NCBI RefSeq assembly: GCF_003815875.1
Contig: NZ_CP033924.1
Span: forward strand, 3,782,001-3,846,000
Direction: 5' to 3'
Length of the DNA stretch: 64,000 bases
DNA from: Chryseobacterium lactis
GTDB taxonomy: Bacteria > Bacteroidota > Bacteroidia > Flavobacteriales > Weeksellaceae
A program made the translations under genes and the position numbers. The notes below the pieces were generated by a model, which saw only the letters and a list, made by a program, of their open reading frames with translations, made no database searches and was not told where the DNA came from. How positions within the stretch are numbered: position 1 is the stretch's first letter; every line of letters starts with the position of its first letter. Below are positions 8,112 through 16,492 of this stretch, piece after piece.

Positions 8112-8450
8112 TTGTAGTGTTTTATACAGATAAATATAAGGATTGTTGGTGAAATACAGAGGTTAAAAAAAATAGAAATTATAGATTTTTAGCAATTGTG
8201 AGAATATCTTTTGTGTTTAAATATACTTTAATTCAAAGTCTATTGTTGGATAATCGCAAAGGCGCAAAGATTTATCATACATTACGTATATTTTTTATGG
8301 CGCAAGAAAATCCAAGATTTTAAGCAAGGGTATATTTATAACTTTGTATTATATTTTGGTATACGCATTCAATTTTATCGGAGATAAAATCCTAGCGTCT
8401 TAAAGCGTAATGTAGTTGAAAACTGGCGTCTTTGCGTTTCCAACAAAAGT
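8112..8450. other. Intergenic region next to the GxxExxY gene with CGCAAAGGCGCAAA-type repeats
   Basis: No coding frame is seen. It holds CGCAAAGGCGCAAAGATTT at 8255-8273, a weaker ATGGCGCAAGAAA near 8298, and an inverted form GGCGTCTTTGCGTTT at 8425-8439. Together with the copy at 7650-7666 these motifs bracket the GxxExxY gene. I see no promoter or riboswitch. Confidence 0.5.
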
Positions 8451-9422
8451 TTATACTTTATTCTGTTTTAAAAGCATCAGGAGGATCACAGGAATACCAA
8501 ATACAGAACTGATCACATTCAAAGGAATTTGTGTTTTTTCTGCAATAATGGAGAAAAACAGCATGATCAGCATTCCCAGGAACATATTCAATATCCATTG
8601 CTGCCATAATTTGGATGGATTATACACCAGTCTGCAAAAATGCGGAACGATAATTCCGATGAATAGAATAGGGCCTAAAAAGGCTGTAATGGAAGCGGAA
8701 AGCAGCGAAGACGCTACAATGATCAATAGTTTCAATTGCTTCAGGTTTACCCCTAAGCTCTGTGCGTACGAGGTCCCCAAAGAGTTTCCGATCAGTGGTT
8801 TTATGGTTTTAAAACAGAAAAATAATCCGATCAAAACTAATATCGATAACACATAAATCTGATTTCTACTGACCATATTATTCGCTCCAAAAGACCATAG
8901 AATATAATTTTTCAGACTTTGATTTTCAGCATAAAACTGAAGAAGAGAAACAATGGCGCCTGCAAATGCTGATACCAGAAAACCAAAAATGATGAGATAT
9001 GATTTATCCTGAAATTTATTGGACATTGAGAGAAGGATAAGCATCAGCAGTAGACTTCCTCCAATAGCCGACAAGCTTAAGAAGCTGTTTTGAATAAATT
9101 CCGGAAGCAGAATATCATGTGAAAAGAAAATGTAAAAAGCAACAGATAAACTGGCTACCGAAGTAATTCCCAATATATCTGGTCCTGCTAATGGATTCTG
9201 AAAATATTCCTGCATCAGAAAACCGGATGTAGGAATTGAAATTCCAGCCAATAGCATTACTAAAACTCTATTGATGCGGATTTCTGCAATTTGGCTGTTT
9301 GAAGAATCCTGGAAGAAATCCAGAAAACCTAAGCTCAAAAATCCTGTGTTCAGATTAATAACTGCACCAATAAGGATAGCAATGATTAACAATAAACACA
9401 GGACCTTAAATCTTTTTGACAT
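8451..9422 (-). CDS. FecCD/BtuC-type ABC transporter permease
   Basis: An inner-membrane permease of 323 residues with about ten hydrophobic segments, the normal size and layout for siderophore, heme or vitamin B12 importers. The stretch GNSLGTSYAQSLGVNLKQLK near residues 212-231 is the conserved cytoplasmic ATPase-coupling loop of this family, and FLGPILFIGIIVPHFCRL near 265 is a strongly conserved family block. It starts 22 bp after the TlpA-like lipoprotein gene, so the two are co-transcribed. Its ATPase partner is at 6709-7632 beyond the GxxExxY gene. The substrate cannot be inferred with confidence; iron chelates are the most common for this group. Confidence 0.9.
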   Translation of the reverse strand: MSKRFKVLCLLLIIAILIGAVINLNTGFLSLGFLDFFQDSSNSQIAEIRINRVLVMLLAGISIPTSGFLMQEYFQNPLAGPDILGITSVASLSVAFYIFFSHDILLPEFIQNSFLSLSAIGGSLLLMLILLSMSNKFQDKSYLIIFGFLVSAFAGAIVSLLQFYAENQSLKNYILWSFGANNMVSRNQIYVLSILVLIGLFFCFKTIKPLIGNSLGTSYAQSLGVNLKQLKLLIIVASSLLSASITAFLGPILFIGIIVPHFCRLVYNPSKLWQQWILNMFLGMLIMLFFSIIAEKTQIPLNVISSVFGIPVILLMLLKQNKV

Positions 9423-9444
9423 GATTCAGAAAGAGTCTGTTATT

Positions 9445-10005
9445 TTATTTTAAAAAAGAATTGATCTTTGAATTCAATACTTCTTCAGTCATCATTCCCA
9501 GATATTCGTCAGTTTGACTTCCTTTTCTCATAAACGTAAAAGGAATAGAACCACCATCCCATTGTTTGAAATTGCTAGTGAAGAAGTTTTGATCCAACTT
9601 TTGGCCGTCTAATAAAATCACATCGTTTCCAAGGTTATTTTTTACCACAAAATCTTTAACTGCAGTATTCCATTCTGCTTTATCATCAAGATTCACGAAA
9701 GTAAATTTTACAGGCTTTCCTTTTAATTCCTGCATTTTATTTTTAAAACTCGGAATTTCTCTTATGCACGGACCACACCACGTTGCAAAAAAATTAGTAA
9801 CATATAAGGTGTCATTATTTTTAGCTAAATGCTGTCCAACACTTTCCGGAGAAAGTTCTTTCGGAACATAGGAAGTACCTTCAGTATTTGTATTCTGAGT
9901 TACAGAAAGGGAATCAGTCGTTGTGTTGCTGTCAGTTTTCTGACCTTCTTTTTTGCAGCTGTAAAGAGCTGTTAAAATCAACGTGGATAAAATTATCTTC
10001 TTCAT
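9445..10005 (-). CDS. TlpA-like thioredoxin-fold lipoprotein
   Basis: A 186-residue envelope lipoprotein with a lipobox (LYSC, Cys17), a low-complexity Ser/Thr linker to about residue 45, and a thioredoxin-like domain. The active site is WCGPC with Cys77 and Cys80, and the block FFATWCGPCIREIPSF is standard for TlpA/ResA. A reductive role in the periplasm, for example towards apocytochromes or an importer component, is the family norm. It is the first gene before the ABC permease in a minus-strand operon, so it may serve that uptake system. It starts 32 bp from the divergent reductase gene at 10038. Confidence 0.88.
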   Translation of the reverse strand: MKKIILSTLILTALYSCKKEGQKTDSNTTTDSLSVTQNTNTEGTSYVPKELSPESVGQHLAKNNDTLYVTNFFATWCGPCIREIPSFKNKMQELKGKPVKFTFVNLDDKAEWNTAVKDFVVKNNLGNDVILLDGQKLDQNFFTSNFKQWDGGSIPFTFMRKGSQTDEYLGMMTEEVLNSKINSFLK

Positions 10006-10020
10006 AAATTATTTTTTATC

Positions 10021-10028
10021 TATTTTTG
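10021..10028 (+). promoter_or_regulatory. -7 element of the reductase gene, very short leader
   Basis: TATTTTTG matches TAnnTTTG and ends nine bases before the ATG at 10038, so the mRNA would carry a leader of only a few bases. No -33 TTG is found 17-23 bases upstream, where the divergent gene already begins. Confidence 0.45.
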
Positions 10029-10037
10029 AATTGAAGT

Positions 10038-11162
10038 ATGGAACAACAAATCTACAAAGGGAAACTGATACAGTTTCATCCGTTAAAAATAGCGAAAAAG
10101 GAAGAGCTGACCAAAAATACTTTTTCTCTGGAGTTTGAAATTCCGGAGAATTTAAAGGAAAATTTTAAGTTTGAGGCAGGGCAGTTCGTAAGTGTAAAAT
10201 TTCAATCCCATGGCAAAGAGGTTATTAATGATTATTCAATGACTTCTGCACCGTATGAAGGTAAGATATGTTTGGGGATAAAAGTGAATTCCGCTGATGG
10301 AGCCACTTCACAGTTATTTCAGAATTATAATGCAGGAGATGAGCTGCTGGTTGGTGAGCCCAGTGGAAGGTTTACATTGGTTTCCAAGCCGAGTGAGTTC
10401 AGGACCATTGTTGCTTTTGCCGCTGGTATTGGTATTACTCCGATTTTAAGTCACTTCAAAAATATTCTGCATACTGAACCCAGGACAAGATTGTTTCTTT
10501 TTTTTGGAAATAAAAGCTCTGAAGAATTGATTTATCGGGATCTGTTGGATAATCTTGCCAGAACATGTGGAGACAGGCTTCAGATTTTTTACTTTTTTTC
10601 GCAAGAGAAAACAGCTGATCAGTTTTTCTATGGCAGGCTGGATGGAAAGAAATTAAACCTGATCATCAATCAGATTCTGCATCTCGATGATACGGATGAA
10701 GAGTCTACAATCTGGGATGCGGTAGATGAAGTTTTGATTTGCGGAAAAGGGGAAATGATAAAAACATTAGCCAACGCCTGCTATCACCACGGGATTCCTA
10801 AAAAGAACATTCATTTTGAACTTTTTGAAGAATATAATGATGATATTTATCCTGTAGAGAAAGAATTTCCACTTATTGAAAATATTGAAGTTGAGTTTAC
10901 TATGTTGGGGCAGAAATATACTACGCAACTTCCTGATAACCGGGAGAAACTTCTGCAGCAGCTCCTGATTCAGAAATTTCCCGTCCCTTATTCCTGTAAA
11001 TCGGGAATTTGTGGAAGCTGTGAATGTTCTCTGGAAGAAGGAGAGGTGGAACTGCTGGAAAATGAATATCTTACCGAAAAAGAAGAAGCACAGGGGCATA
11101 TATTGGCTTGTATGTCGATAGTGAAAAGTAGAAAAATAAAGCTTAACTTTGATCTTAGTTGA
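10038..11162 (+). CDS. Ferredoxin-NADP(H) reductase-like flavoprotein with C-terminal 2Fe-2S domain (PaaE-like)
   Basis: A 374-residue electron-transfer protein. An FAD-binding barrel comes first (DYSMTSAP near residue 70), then an NAD(P)-binding domain (FAAGIGITPILS near 130), then a plant-type ferredoxin domain with cysteines at 320, 325, 328 and 358 (CX4CX2C then C). This order is that of PaaE and of other oxygenase reductases that pass electrons from NAD(P)H to a di-iron enzyme. No paaABCD genes are nearby, so a phenylacetate role is not supported; the partner oxygenase is probably encoded elsewhere. Its stop codon overlaps the TTG start of the following SanA-like gene by 3 bases. Confidence 0.88.
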   Translation: MEQQIYKGKLIQFHPLKIAKKEELTKNTFSLEFEIPENLKENFKFEAGQFVSVKFQSHGKEVINDYSMTSAPYEGKICLGIKVNSADGATSQLFQNYNAGDELLVGEPSGRFTLVSKPSEFRTIVAFAAGIGITPILSHFKNILHTEPRTRLFLFFGNKSSEELIYRDLLDNLARTCGDRLQIFYFFSQEKTADQFFYGRLDGKKLNLIINQILHLDDTDEESTIWDAVDEVLICGKGEMIKTLANACYHHGIPKKNIHFELFEEYNDDIYPVEKEFPLIENIEVEFTMLGQKYTTQLPDNREKLLQQLLIQKFPVPYSCKSGICGSCECSLEEGEVELLENEYLTEKEEAQGHILACMSIVKSRKIKLNFDLS

Positions 11163-11776
11163 GAATTATTAGGAACATATTTAACCTGGGCTTTATATCA
11201 TTGGAATTGGGAATTTTAATGATATGTTTCTGCAATGTGTGGGTTTTCGGGCTGACTAACGGACGTACCTACACTAAAATATCCAAAATACCTCCAAGAG
11301 AAATTGCATTGGTATTAGGAACATCTCCAAAAATGAGATCAGGGCTATCCAATCCCTATTTTACTAAAAGAATGGATGCTGCAGCTCTCCTTTATCACCA
11401 TGGGAAAATTAAGAAAATCATTGTGAGTGGGGAAAAGAGCAAAGGCTATAATGAACCGGCTGCGATGAAAAATTATCTGGTGTACCAGGAAGGAGTGCCA
11501 GAAGATATTATTATAGAAGATCCTAAAGGTTTTAATACTTATAAGAGTATTCTTCGTTGTAAAGATGTTTACAAAAAGAAAAATGTGATTATTGTATCTC
11601 AGGGCTTTCATAATCTCCGTGCTTTATTCTTTGCCAGAAATAATGATATGAATGCTTTAGGTTTTGATGCACAGGATGTCACAAAACCGGAGAGTTTTTA
11701 CAGAAATCAGGCGAGGGAAATCCTCGCCCGTGTGATTGCTGTAGTTTATTTTATTTTAGGCGTTTCTCCGGACTAG
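11159..11776 (+). CDS. SanA/YdcF-like membrane protein (DUF218)
   Basis: A 205-residue protein with one N-terminal membrane segment (about residues 8-30) and a DUF218 domain: LVLGTSPK near 54, GKIKKIIVSGEKS near 80, and NVIIVSQGFHNLRALFFAR near 142. E. coli SanA of the same family affects envelope permeability to vancomycin; the biochemical function is not settled. The start is a TTG whose bases overlap the TGA of the reductase gene, suggesting translational coupling; the next ATG would remove most of the membrane segment. It converges on the BamA-like gene, the two stops overlapping by four bases (11773-11776). Confidence 0.8.
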   Translation: MRIIRNIFNLGFISLELGILMICFCNVWVFGLTNGRTYTKISKIPPREIALVLGTSPKMRSGLSNPYFTKRMDAAALLYHHGKIKKIIVSGEKSKGYNEPAAMKNYLVYQEGVPEDIIIEDPKGFNTYKSILRCKDVYKKKNVIIVSQGFHNLRALFFARNNDMNALGFDAQDVTKPESFYRNQAREILARVIAVVYFILGVSPD

Positions 11777-14373
11777 AAAGGATATCCGAACGCGATATTA
11801 AGAGTTGGTTTGAAAGGTTGAATATTCTTGATTCTCCAACGATCTCCCTCAGGTTTGTTAGGATCGTAGATCTTATAAGCAAAATCTAATCTGAATGTGA
11901 TATAAGCAATGTTTACTCTTAATCCAAATCCACTACCAACCCCCATTTGTCCTAAGAATTTATTGAATCTGAACTCATCCTGATGAGCATCATTATGATT
12001 ACGAAGGCTCCAGGTATTTCCAATATCTGTAAACAGAGCTCCTTCATACATGCTGGTAAACGGAATTCTATATTCAATGTTGGTGGTAAGCTTTATATCA
12101 CTGGTCATGTAAGCTCTTACTCTTTCATCTACCTGAGAATCTGCAGGGCCTAATCCTCCAAATGCAACCCAGGCTCTGATGTCATTAGATCCTCCATTGA
12201 AATAAGATTTGATAATGGGCATATCCTGAGAGTTTCCATAAGGTACACCTACTCCTATAAACTGACGAAGTACCAAGGTCTGATTTCCATTGAATTTGAA
12301 ATATTTTCTGGTGTCAATATCAAATTTTACAAATTGTGCATAGGGAATTCCGAAGATTGTTTTCTGTGGACCGCTAACGACTCCTCCGTCATTACTTCTC
12401 TTATTGAATAAACTTAAAATATTCCCGGCAAGCTCAACTTTTCCGTTAAAATAAAAAGCATTTGGATATTCTTTTTTACCAATTTCGTTATATACAAAAT
12501 TGTAGATCATTGATGAAATTAAGGCATCCTGCGTTTGTCTCTCTTTATTAATAAGACTCCCTCTGAAGGTCGTCAGAAGATCATTGCCTTGTTGATTAAG
12601 ACCTTGTAAAAACCCCGTATCAGCCAGAAGTCTTTCTGAAACAGCATCACTGGTAAGTATACCGTTGTAATAGTCTGTTCCTATTGCAGGCCTGGCTGCA
12701 AAATAATTTGCAAACATTTCATCTCTGATCACTCCGTCATTGACAAAATAATCATAGTAGGCATTTTTATTCTTTGTTAAACTGATCTGTGTATTGAATA
12801 GCGTCAGTTTATGATATACCTGCTCATTTACATTAGCCTGATAATTCAGTCCGGTATTGAAGTTTACTCTTCCCAAACCAATATTATTCTGGATAGAGGC
12901 TCCCAACAAAATAGATGAAGTAGGCGTGTATCTTTTGGGGATAAATTTATAATAATTAAAAGGCAACAATAGCCTTGGGAAATTCAGTGATGCCTGAGCT
13001 GATATTTCATAAGCTAATGTTCTTTTATCAATATTCTCTGTACTTTTGATAGAACCAAATGTTCCGGAGAGACTCGTAGAAAGGTTTTCAGCCCCTCTGA
13101 AAATATTTCTTGTTGTAAGATCCACAGAAGGCGAGATTCCAAGATTTAAAATCTGAGAATAATTGACATCCGTTCCTACTTTAAGTTCATACTTAGGAAG
13201 AGGTTTCAATACATATAAAACATCTACAATACTGTCATTAGGGGAACTTATACCACCTTGTCTCAGGGAATCCCTAGCTTTTACAATACTGAAATTGTTC
13301 ATTGTCATCAGGTTTCTCTTGGTCACGTCCAGTTTCTGCTGATCAAAAAGCTGCTTATTATCCACAATAATAGCTCTCCATAAGGAAGATGACTTATATT
13401 TATCATTCATCTTGTGGAACCTTACTCTTCGTAAACTGTCTTTAACGGTTTTTTTAGGATAATCTCCGTTTTCTTCTATAATAGCGACATCAATATTTCC
13501 GAAAGTAGCTTTCTTATAAGGACGATCAAGAGAATCTTTGTGAATTTCCAAAGTAAGCGGAATCTGCTTTTTGTTTTTCAGGGAATCTGCTACAAAATAG
13601 ATTTCGTCATTGGTATTATTGAATTTATAGTACCCGGATTCTTTCATTAAATCTGTAATCCTGGTCACTTCTTTTTCAAGTGCAGTTTGGTCCAGTACCT
13701 TACCGGCTCTGACGAGTGTTTTATCAATATGATCGTTATAAATCTGTTTTATCCCCTGATCCGGAATATTAAAATAATAGTCTTTAATATAGGTTGGATC
13801 GTTATGCTTAACAAAATAATCTACAGTAGCTTTTTTCGAAGCGGAATCCAGCTTATGTTTAAATTTTACATCTGCATCCCAAAATCCTCTATAAATAAGT
13901 CTTTTTTTAATAGATTCTGCACTTTTTTCACTTCTTGCCTGATCAAGAATAACAGGAGGAGTGCCCCAATTATGTAGAAGACGGTCAAATAAAAGACTTT
14001 TTCCCACGCTGCTTTTCATATTGTACCTGAGAAATAAAGAATCTCTTAATTTTTGATTTCTCATTTCGTTGGGGTAGGTCATGTATTCATTCAGGATCGT
14101 ATCATACTTGGGATTGGCCATATTGTAAAAAGCCAAAGTGAGAGGCATGAAAAGAAGCTGCTTCTTATTCGGCTTCTGCTGCACATAATCTTTTAGTTCC
14201 TCATCAAAAAATTCTCTCTTATCTTCGAACTCAAAGTTGTTCTTAGTAAGGAGATATTCACCGTTCGGAACTTTTTTTGTCGTACTACAAGCATAAAGGA
14301 GACCAACAAATGTTGCAAATGAGATAATTTTATAATATTTTTGAGGAGAATTCTTATAATGCTTACAGCTCAT
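11773..14373 (-). CDS. BamA/TamA-like outer membrane protein (surface antigen D15 family)
   Basis: An 866-residue outer membrane beta-barrel protein. The N-terminus carries a signal with a lipobox-like LLYAC followed by STTKKVPNGEYLL. POTRA-like segments fill about residues 35-400, and a 16-strand type barrel lies at about 410-866 with YFNGGSNDIRAW (the conserved strand-13 loop region; the usual motif is RG-F, here IRAW) and a terminal phenylalanine (IAFGYPF). Flavobacteria carry several such TamA-like paralogues beside BamA itself; this one is not next to bamA genes. The only usable start is the ATG at 14371-14373, which makes the 5' end overlap the divergent methyltransferase gene by 15 bp. 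Confidence 0.87.
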   Translation of the reverse strand: MSCKHYKNSPQKYYKIISFATFVGLLYACSTTKKVPNGEYLLTKNNFEFEDKREFFDEELKDYVQQKPNKKQLLFMPLTLAFYNMANPKYDTILNEYMTYPNEMRNQKLRDSLFLRYNMKSSVGKSLLFDRLLHNWGTPPVILDQARSEKSAESIKKRLIYRGFWDADVKFKHKLDSASKKATVDYFVKHNDPTYIKDYYFNIPDQGIKQIYNDHIDKTLVRAGKVLDQTALEKEVTRITDLMKESGYYKFNNTNDEIYFVADSLKNKKQIPLTLEIHKDSLDRPYKKATFGNIDVAIIEENGDYPKKTVKDSLRRVRFHKMNDKYKSSSLWRAIIVDNKQLFDQQKLDVTKRNLMTMNNFSIVKARDSLRQGGISSPNDSIVDVLYVLKPLPKYELKVGTDVNYSQILNLGISPSVDLTTRNIFRGAENLSTSLSGTFGSIKSTENIDKRTLAYEISAQASLNFPRLLLPFNYYKFIPKRYTPTSSILLGASIQNNIGLGRVNFNTGLNYQANVNEQVYHKLTLFNTQISLTKNKNAYYDYFVNDGVIRDEMFANYFAARPAIGTDYYNGILTSDAVSERLLADTGFLQGLNQQGNDLLTTFRGSLINKERQTQDALISSMIYNFVYNEIGKKEYPNAFYFNGKVELAGNILSLFNKRSNDGGVVSGPQKTIFGIPYAQFVKFDIDTRKYFKFNGNQTLVLRQFIGVGVPYGNSQDMPIIKSYFNGGSNDIRAWVAFGGLGPADSQVDERVRAYMTSDIKLTTNIEYRIPFTSMYEGALFTDIGNTWSLRNHNDAHQDEFRFNKFLGQMGVGSGFGLRVNIAYITFRLDFAYKIYDPNKPEGDRWRIKNIQPFKPTLNIAFGYPF

Positions 14374-15084
14374 ACAATAAAAGTTTTACAATCTTTAGAT
14401 AAAAAGAAGTTCAGACAAAAATACAATTTGTTTTTGGTTGAAGGTAATAAAATCATTTGTGAACTTTTTAATTCTAACTTTAAAGTTAAAGAAATATTAT
14501 CAACCGATCCACAAAAATTGGACCGTAGCGATATCCCTGTTACCCATATCTCTGAAAATGAGTTAAAAAAAATCAGTTTTCTGAAAACCCCGAAAGATTC
14601 CGTTGCCGTATGTTATCTGGCAGAAGAAGAAAAGAGGGAAGACAAGAATATACAACTGGTTTTGGATGGAATTCAGGATCCCGGAAATTTGGGAACGATT
14701 ATCAGACTGGCAGATTGGTTTGGGATAGAACAGATCATTTGCAGTGAAGATACGGTGGATTTTTATAACCCGAAAGTGATTCAGGCTACAATGGGATCTT
14801 TCACAAGAGTCAATGTTGTATATACGGATCTTGTAGAATATCTTTCTAAGACAGAAAATGTTAATATCGGAACTGATATGGAAGGGGAGAATATCTACAC
14901 CTTTGAGAAACCTCAAAAGATCAATCTGATTTTAGGGAATGAAGGAAATGGGATGAGACCGGAAACAGAAAAACTTCTTCAAAAAAGGATCAGTATCCCG
15001 AGGTTCGGAAAATCACAATCCACAGAAAGCCTGAATGTCTCAATGGCTGCAGGAATTATTTTAGGACAATTATTTTCGAAATAG
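14359..15084 (+). CDS. TrmH/SpoU-family RNA 2'-O-methyltransferase
   Basis: A SPOUT-fold methyltransferase of 241 residues that modifies rRNA or tRNA using S-adenosylmethionine. The three family motifs are present: LDGIQDPGNLGTIIRLADW (motif 1, about residues 103-121), ILGNEGNGM (motif 2, near 193) and PRFGKSQSTESLNVSMAAGI (motif 3, near 214). An N-terminal substrate-binding domain covers the first 90 residues. I start it at the ATG 14359 (MLTAHTIKVL) rather than a TTG at 14341. The first 15 bases overlap head to head with the BamA-like gene, so each promoter must lie inside the other gene. The exact target base cannot be told from sequence. Confidence 0.88.
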   Translation: MLTAHTIKVLQSLDKKKFRQKYNLFLVEGNKIICELFNSNFKVKEILSTDPQKLDRSDIPVTHISENELKKISFLKTPKDSVAVCYLAEEEKREDKNIQLVLDGIQDPGNLGTIIRLADWFGIEQIICSEDTVDFYNPKVIQATMGSFTRVNVVYTDLVEYLSKTENVNIGTDMEGENIYTFEKPQKINLILGNEGNGMRPETEKLLQKRISIPRFGKSQSTESLNVSMAAGIILGQLFSK

Positions 15085-15152
15085 AAAACAGAGATTAAAA
15101 ATTAGGACTTAGGGAGTAAAAAAATATTTCCTAAATCCTAATCTTTATTCCC

Positions 15153-15653
15153 TTATATTAACTGTTCCAGACTGGAAACACTTTTGTTTTTCTGGTATAC
15201 TTCCATTTTTTTTCTGACATACTTCAACGCAATAGGAGCGAGGTATATCAAAGCAGCACCAATGAGTTTTTTCTTCCAGTTGGAGCTTTTCATATTTTTT
15301 TTGGCGTAGTTTCCAACCAATGCCGTTACTCCCAACTTTATAAGGCTGTCGGTCACATTACCACCTTTAAAAGCTGAACTGGCAATTCCTACTGCCGTAT
15401 TTTTACTGATCAGTAAGTCTTTAACTTCAGAGGTAAGCTGTTTGGCAATGACATCTTTTCTTAAAACAACTTTTTCGTCACCGTCTTCATCTATCTTTTC
15501 CTGAAGGTATTGGTCACTTAAACCATTTGTAAATGCACTCAGACTTTCTTTTGTATTTTTAAAAGTAAGAAGGTTCTCCAGGTCATGTATTTCACTCTGA
15601 AGCAGTTTTTTCTTTCTTCTTAATTCTTCTATGCTTTCGTATTTTCTGCTCAT
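15153..15653 (-). CDS. Uncharacterised protein of the YtxH/holin-like envelope set
   Basis: A 166-residue protein I do not recognise by name. The first 50 residues are charged and likely helical or coiled-coil (SIEELRRKKKLLQSEIHDLENL), the middle is polar, and residues about 95-145 contain Gly/Ala-rich, moderately hydrophobic stretches (SLIKLGVTALVGNYAKK; LIGAALIYLAPIALKYV) that could be a membrane-associated hairpin. It follows the holin-like gene by 3 bp, so the two are translated together, and the YtxH gene is upstream. This three-gene order is familiar in Flavobacteriia, where such sets are often stress-linked; the function is unknown. Confidence 0.75.
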   Translation of the reverse strand: MSRKYESIEELRRKKKLLQSEIHDLENLLTFKNTKESLSAFTNGLSDQYLQEKIDEDGDEKVVLRKDVIAKQLTSEVKDLLISKNTAVGIASSAFKGGNVTDSLIKLGVTALVGNYAKKNMKSSNWKKKLIGAALIYLAPIALKYVRKKMEVYQKNKSVSSLEQLI

Positions 15654-15656
15654 AGT

Positions 15657-15965
15657 TTAATGATTTAAAAATTTAATAACCTGATCTGCAACAGCATTGA
15701 CGATTTTATTTTTGAAGGCAATAACAAAAGCCATTACCAAAGCATAAAATGCGGCGACAATTAAGAATCCGTAGGAATAATTATCCAGTGCTTTACCTAT
15801 AAGGAAGGCAATTCCGAAATTGAAAAGGATAATAAAAAAAGCAAAAGCAACAAGCAGTACTACAAAGTAGGTAATGAGCCCGGCGGAAAGAGAAGACTTT
15901 TCAGTAGCTTCAATTTTCAGAAGATCTATTCTCTTCGAGGCGTATTCTTTAATAGTTTCTATCAT
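15657..15965 (-). CDS. Phage holin family-like membrane protein (DUF1469/Holin_X type)
   Basis: A 102-residue inner-membrane protein with two hydrophobic segments, about 29-53 and 63-85, and a charged amphipathic N-terminal helix (EYASKRIDLLKIEATEKSS). Despite the family name, proteins of this kind on chromosomes are not lysis holins; they are small envelope proteins found with YtxH-domain proteins. It lies between the YtxH gene and the uncharacterised 166-residue gene. A hairpin terminator separates it from the YtxH gene. Confidence 0.75.
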   Translation of the reverse strand: MIETIKEYASKRIDLLKIEATEKSSLSAGLITYFVVLLVAFAFFIILFNFGIAFLIGKALDNYSYGFLIVAAFYALVMAFVIAFKNKIVNAVADQVIKFLNH

Positions 15966-15989
15966 TGTTTTTTTTTAAAGTTACAAAAA

Positions 15990-16015
15990 AAGGAACTTTC
16001 GTCCAAAAGTTCCTT
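15990..16015 (-). terminator. Terminator after the YtxH gene
   Basis: AAGGAACTTT pairs with AAAGTTCCTT across a short loop; on the minus strand it is followed by a run of T. It sits between the YtxH gene (ends 16047) and the holin-like gene start, so the downstream pair may be partly uncoupled. Confidence 0.7.
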
Positions 16016-16046
16016 CTTGTAATTTACTTAAAAGAAGATAAATTAC

Positions 16047-16397
16047 TTATTTTTTAAGATCGTTTAATTCTGCTTCCACATCCTTTACTACATCTGCTGT
16101 TTTAGAAACAATCTGATCTTTATACTTGTCGTATCCGTCTTTCACAGTATGTGCTACGTTGTTTGCAGTTTCTTTGAAAGTAGAAGAAATATTGCCATAC
16201 TGGTCTTTCACTTTTTCAGAAACCTCTCCGTACTTATTTTTAGCCTGATCTTTTAAATCATTGGTTTTGTTCTTGATTTTTTTTCTGGTTTCTTTTCCTT
16301 CCTCAGGTGCATATAATATTCCTAAGATTACACCTGCTGCAGCACCTGCAAGAAGTCCTGCCAATATACCTGCTGTATTTTTTCCGTTTCTAGACAT
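16047..16397 (-). CDS. YtxH domain-containing protein
   Basis: A 116-residue protein with a glycine/alanine-rich N-terminal membrane segment (GILAGLLAGAAAGVILGILYAPEEGKETRKKI, about residues 9-40), which is the YtxH signature, then a Lys-rich helical tail with repeated YGEVSEKVKDQYGNISSTFKE-like units resembling LEA/apolipoprotein helices. YtxH proteins are general-stress proteins in Bacillus and are widespread in Bacteroidota; the molecular role is unknown. It leads the small envelope set that continues with the holin-like protein. Confidence 0.85.
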   Translation of the reverse strand: MSRNGKNTAGILAGLLAGAAAGVILGILYAPEEGKETRKKIKNKTNDLKDQAKNKYGEVSEKVKDQYGNISSTFKETANNVAHTVKDGYDKYKDQIVSKTADVVKDVEAELNDLKK

Positions 16398-16492
16398 TTT
16401 AAGTTTTTTAATATTAATAATAGATTAGTTTTTTACAGTAATAAAACTTACAATTTGTATACCAAAGGAGGCTTTTAGCCTATTAAAAATTG

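Noticed and set aside
10038..11162. Assignment as phenylacetyl-CoA epoxidase subunit PaaE
   Set aside because: Domain order fits, but no paaA-D genes are present; only a general PaaE-like reductase can be supported.
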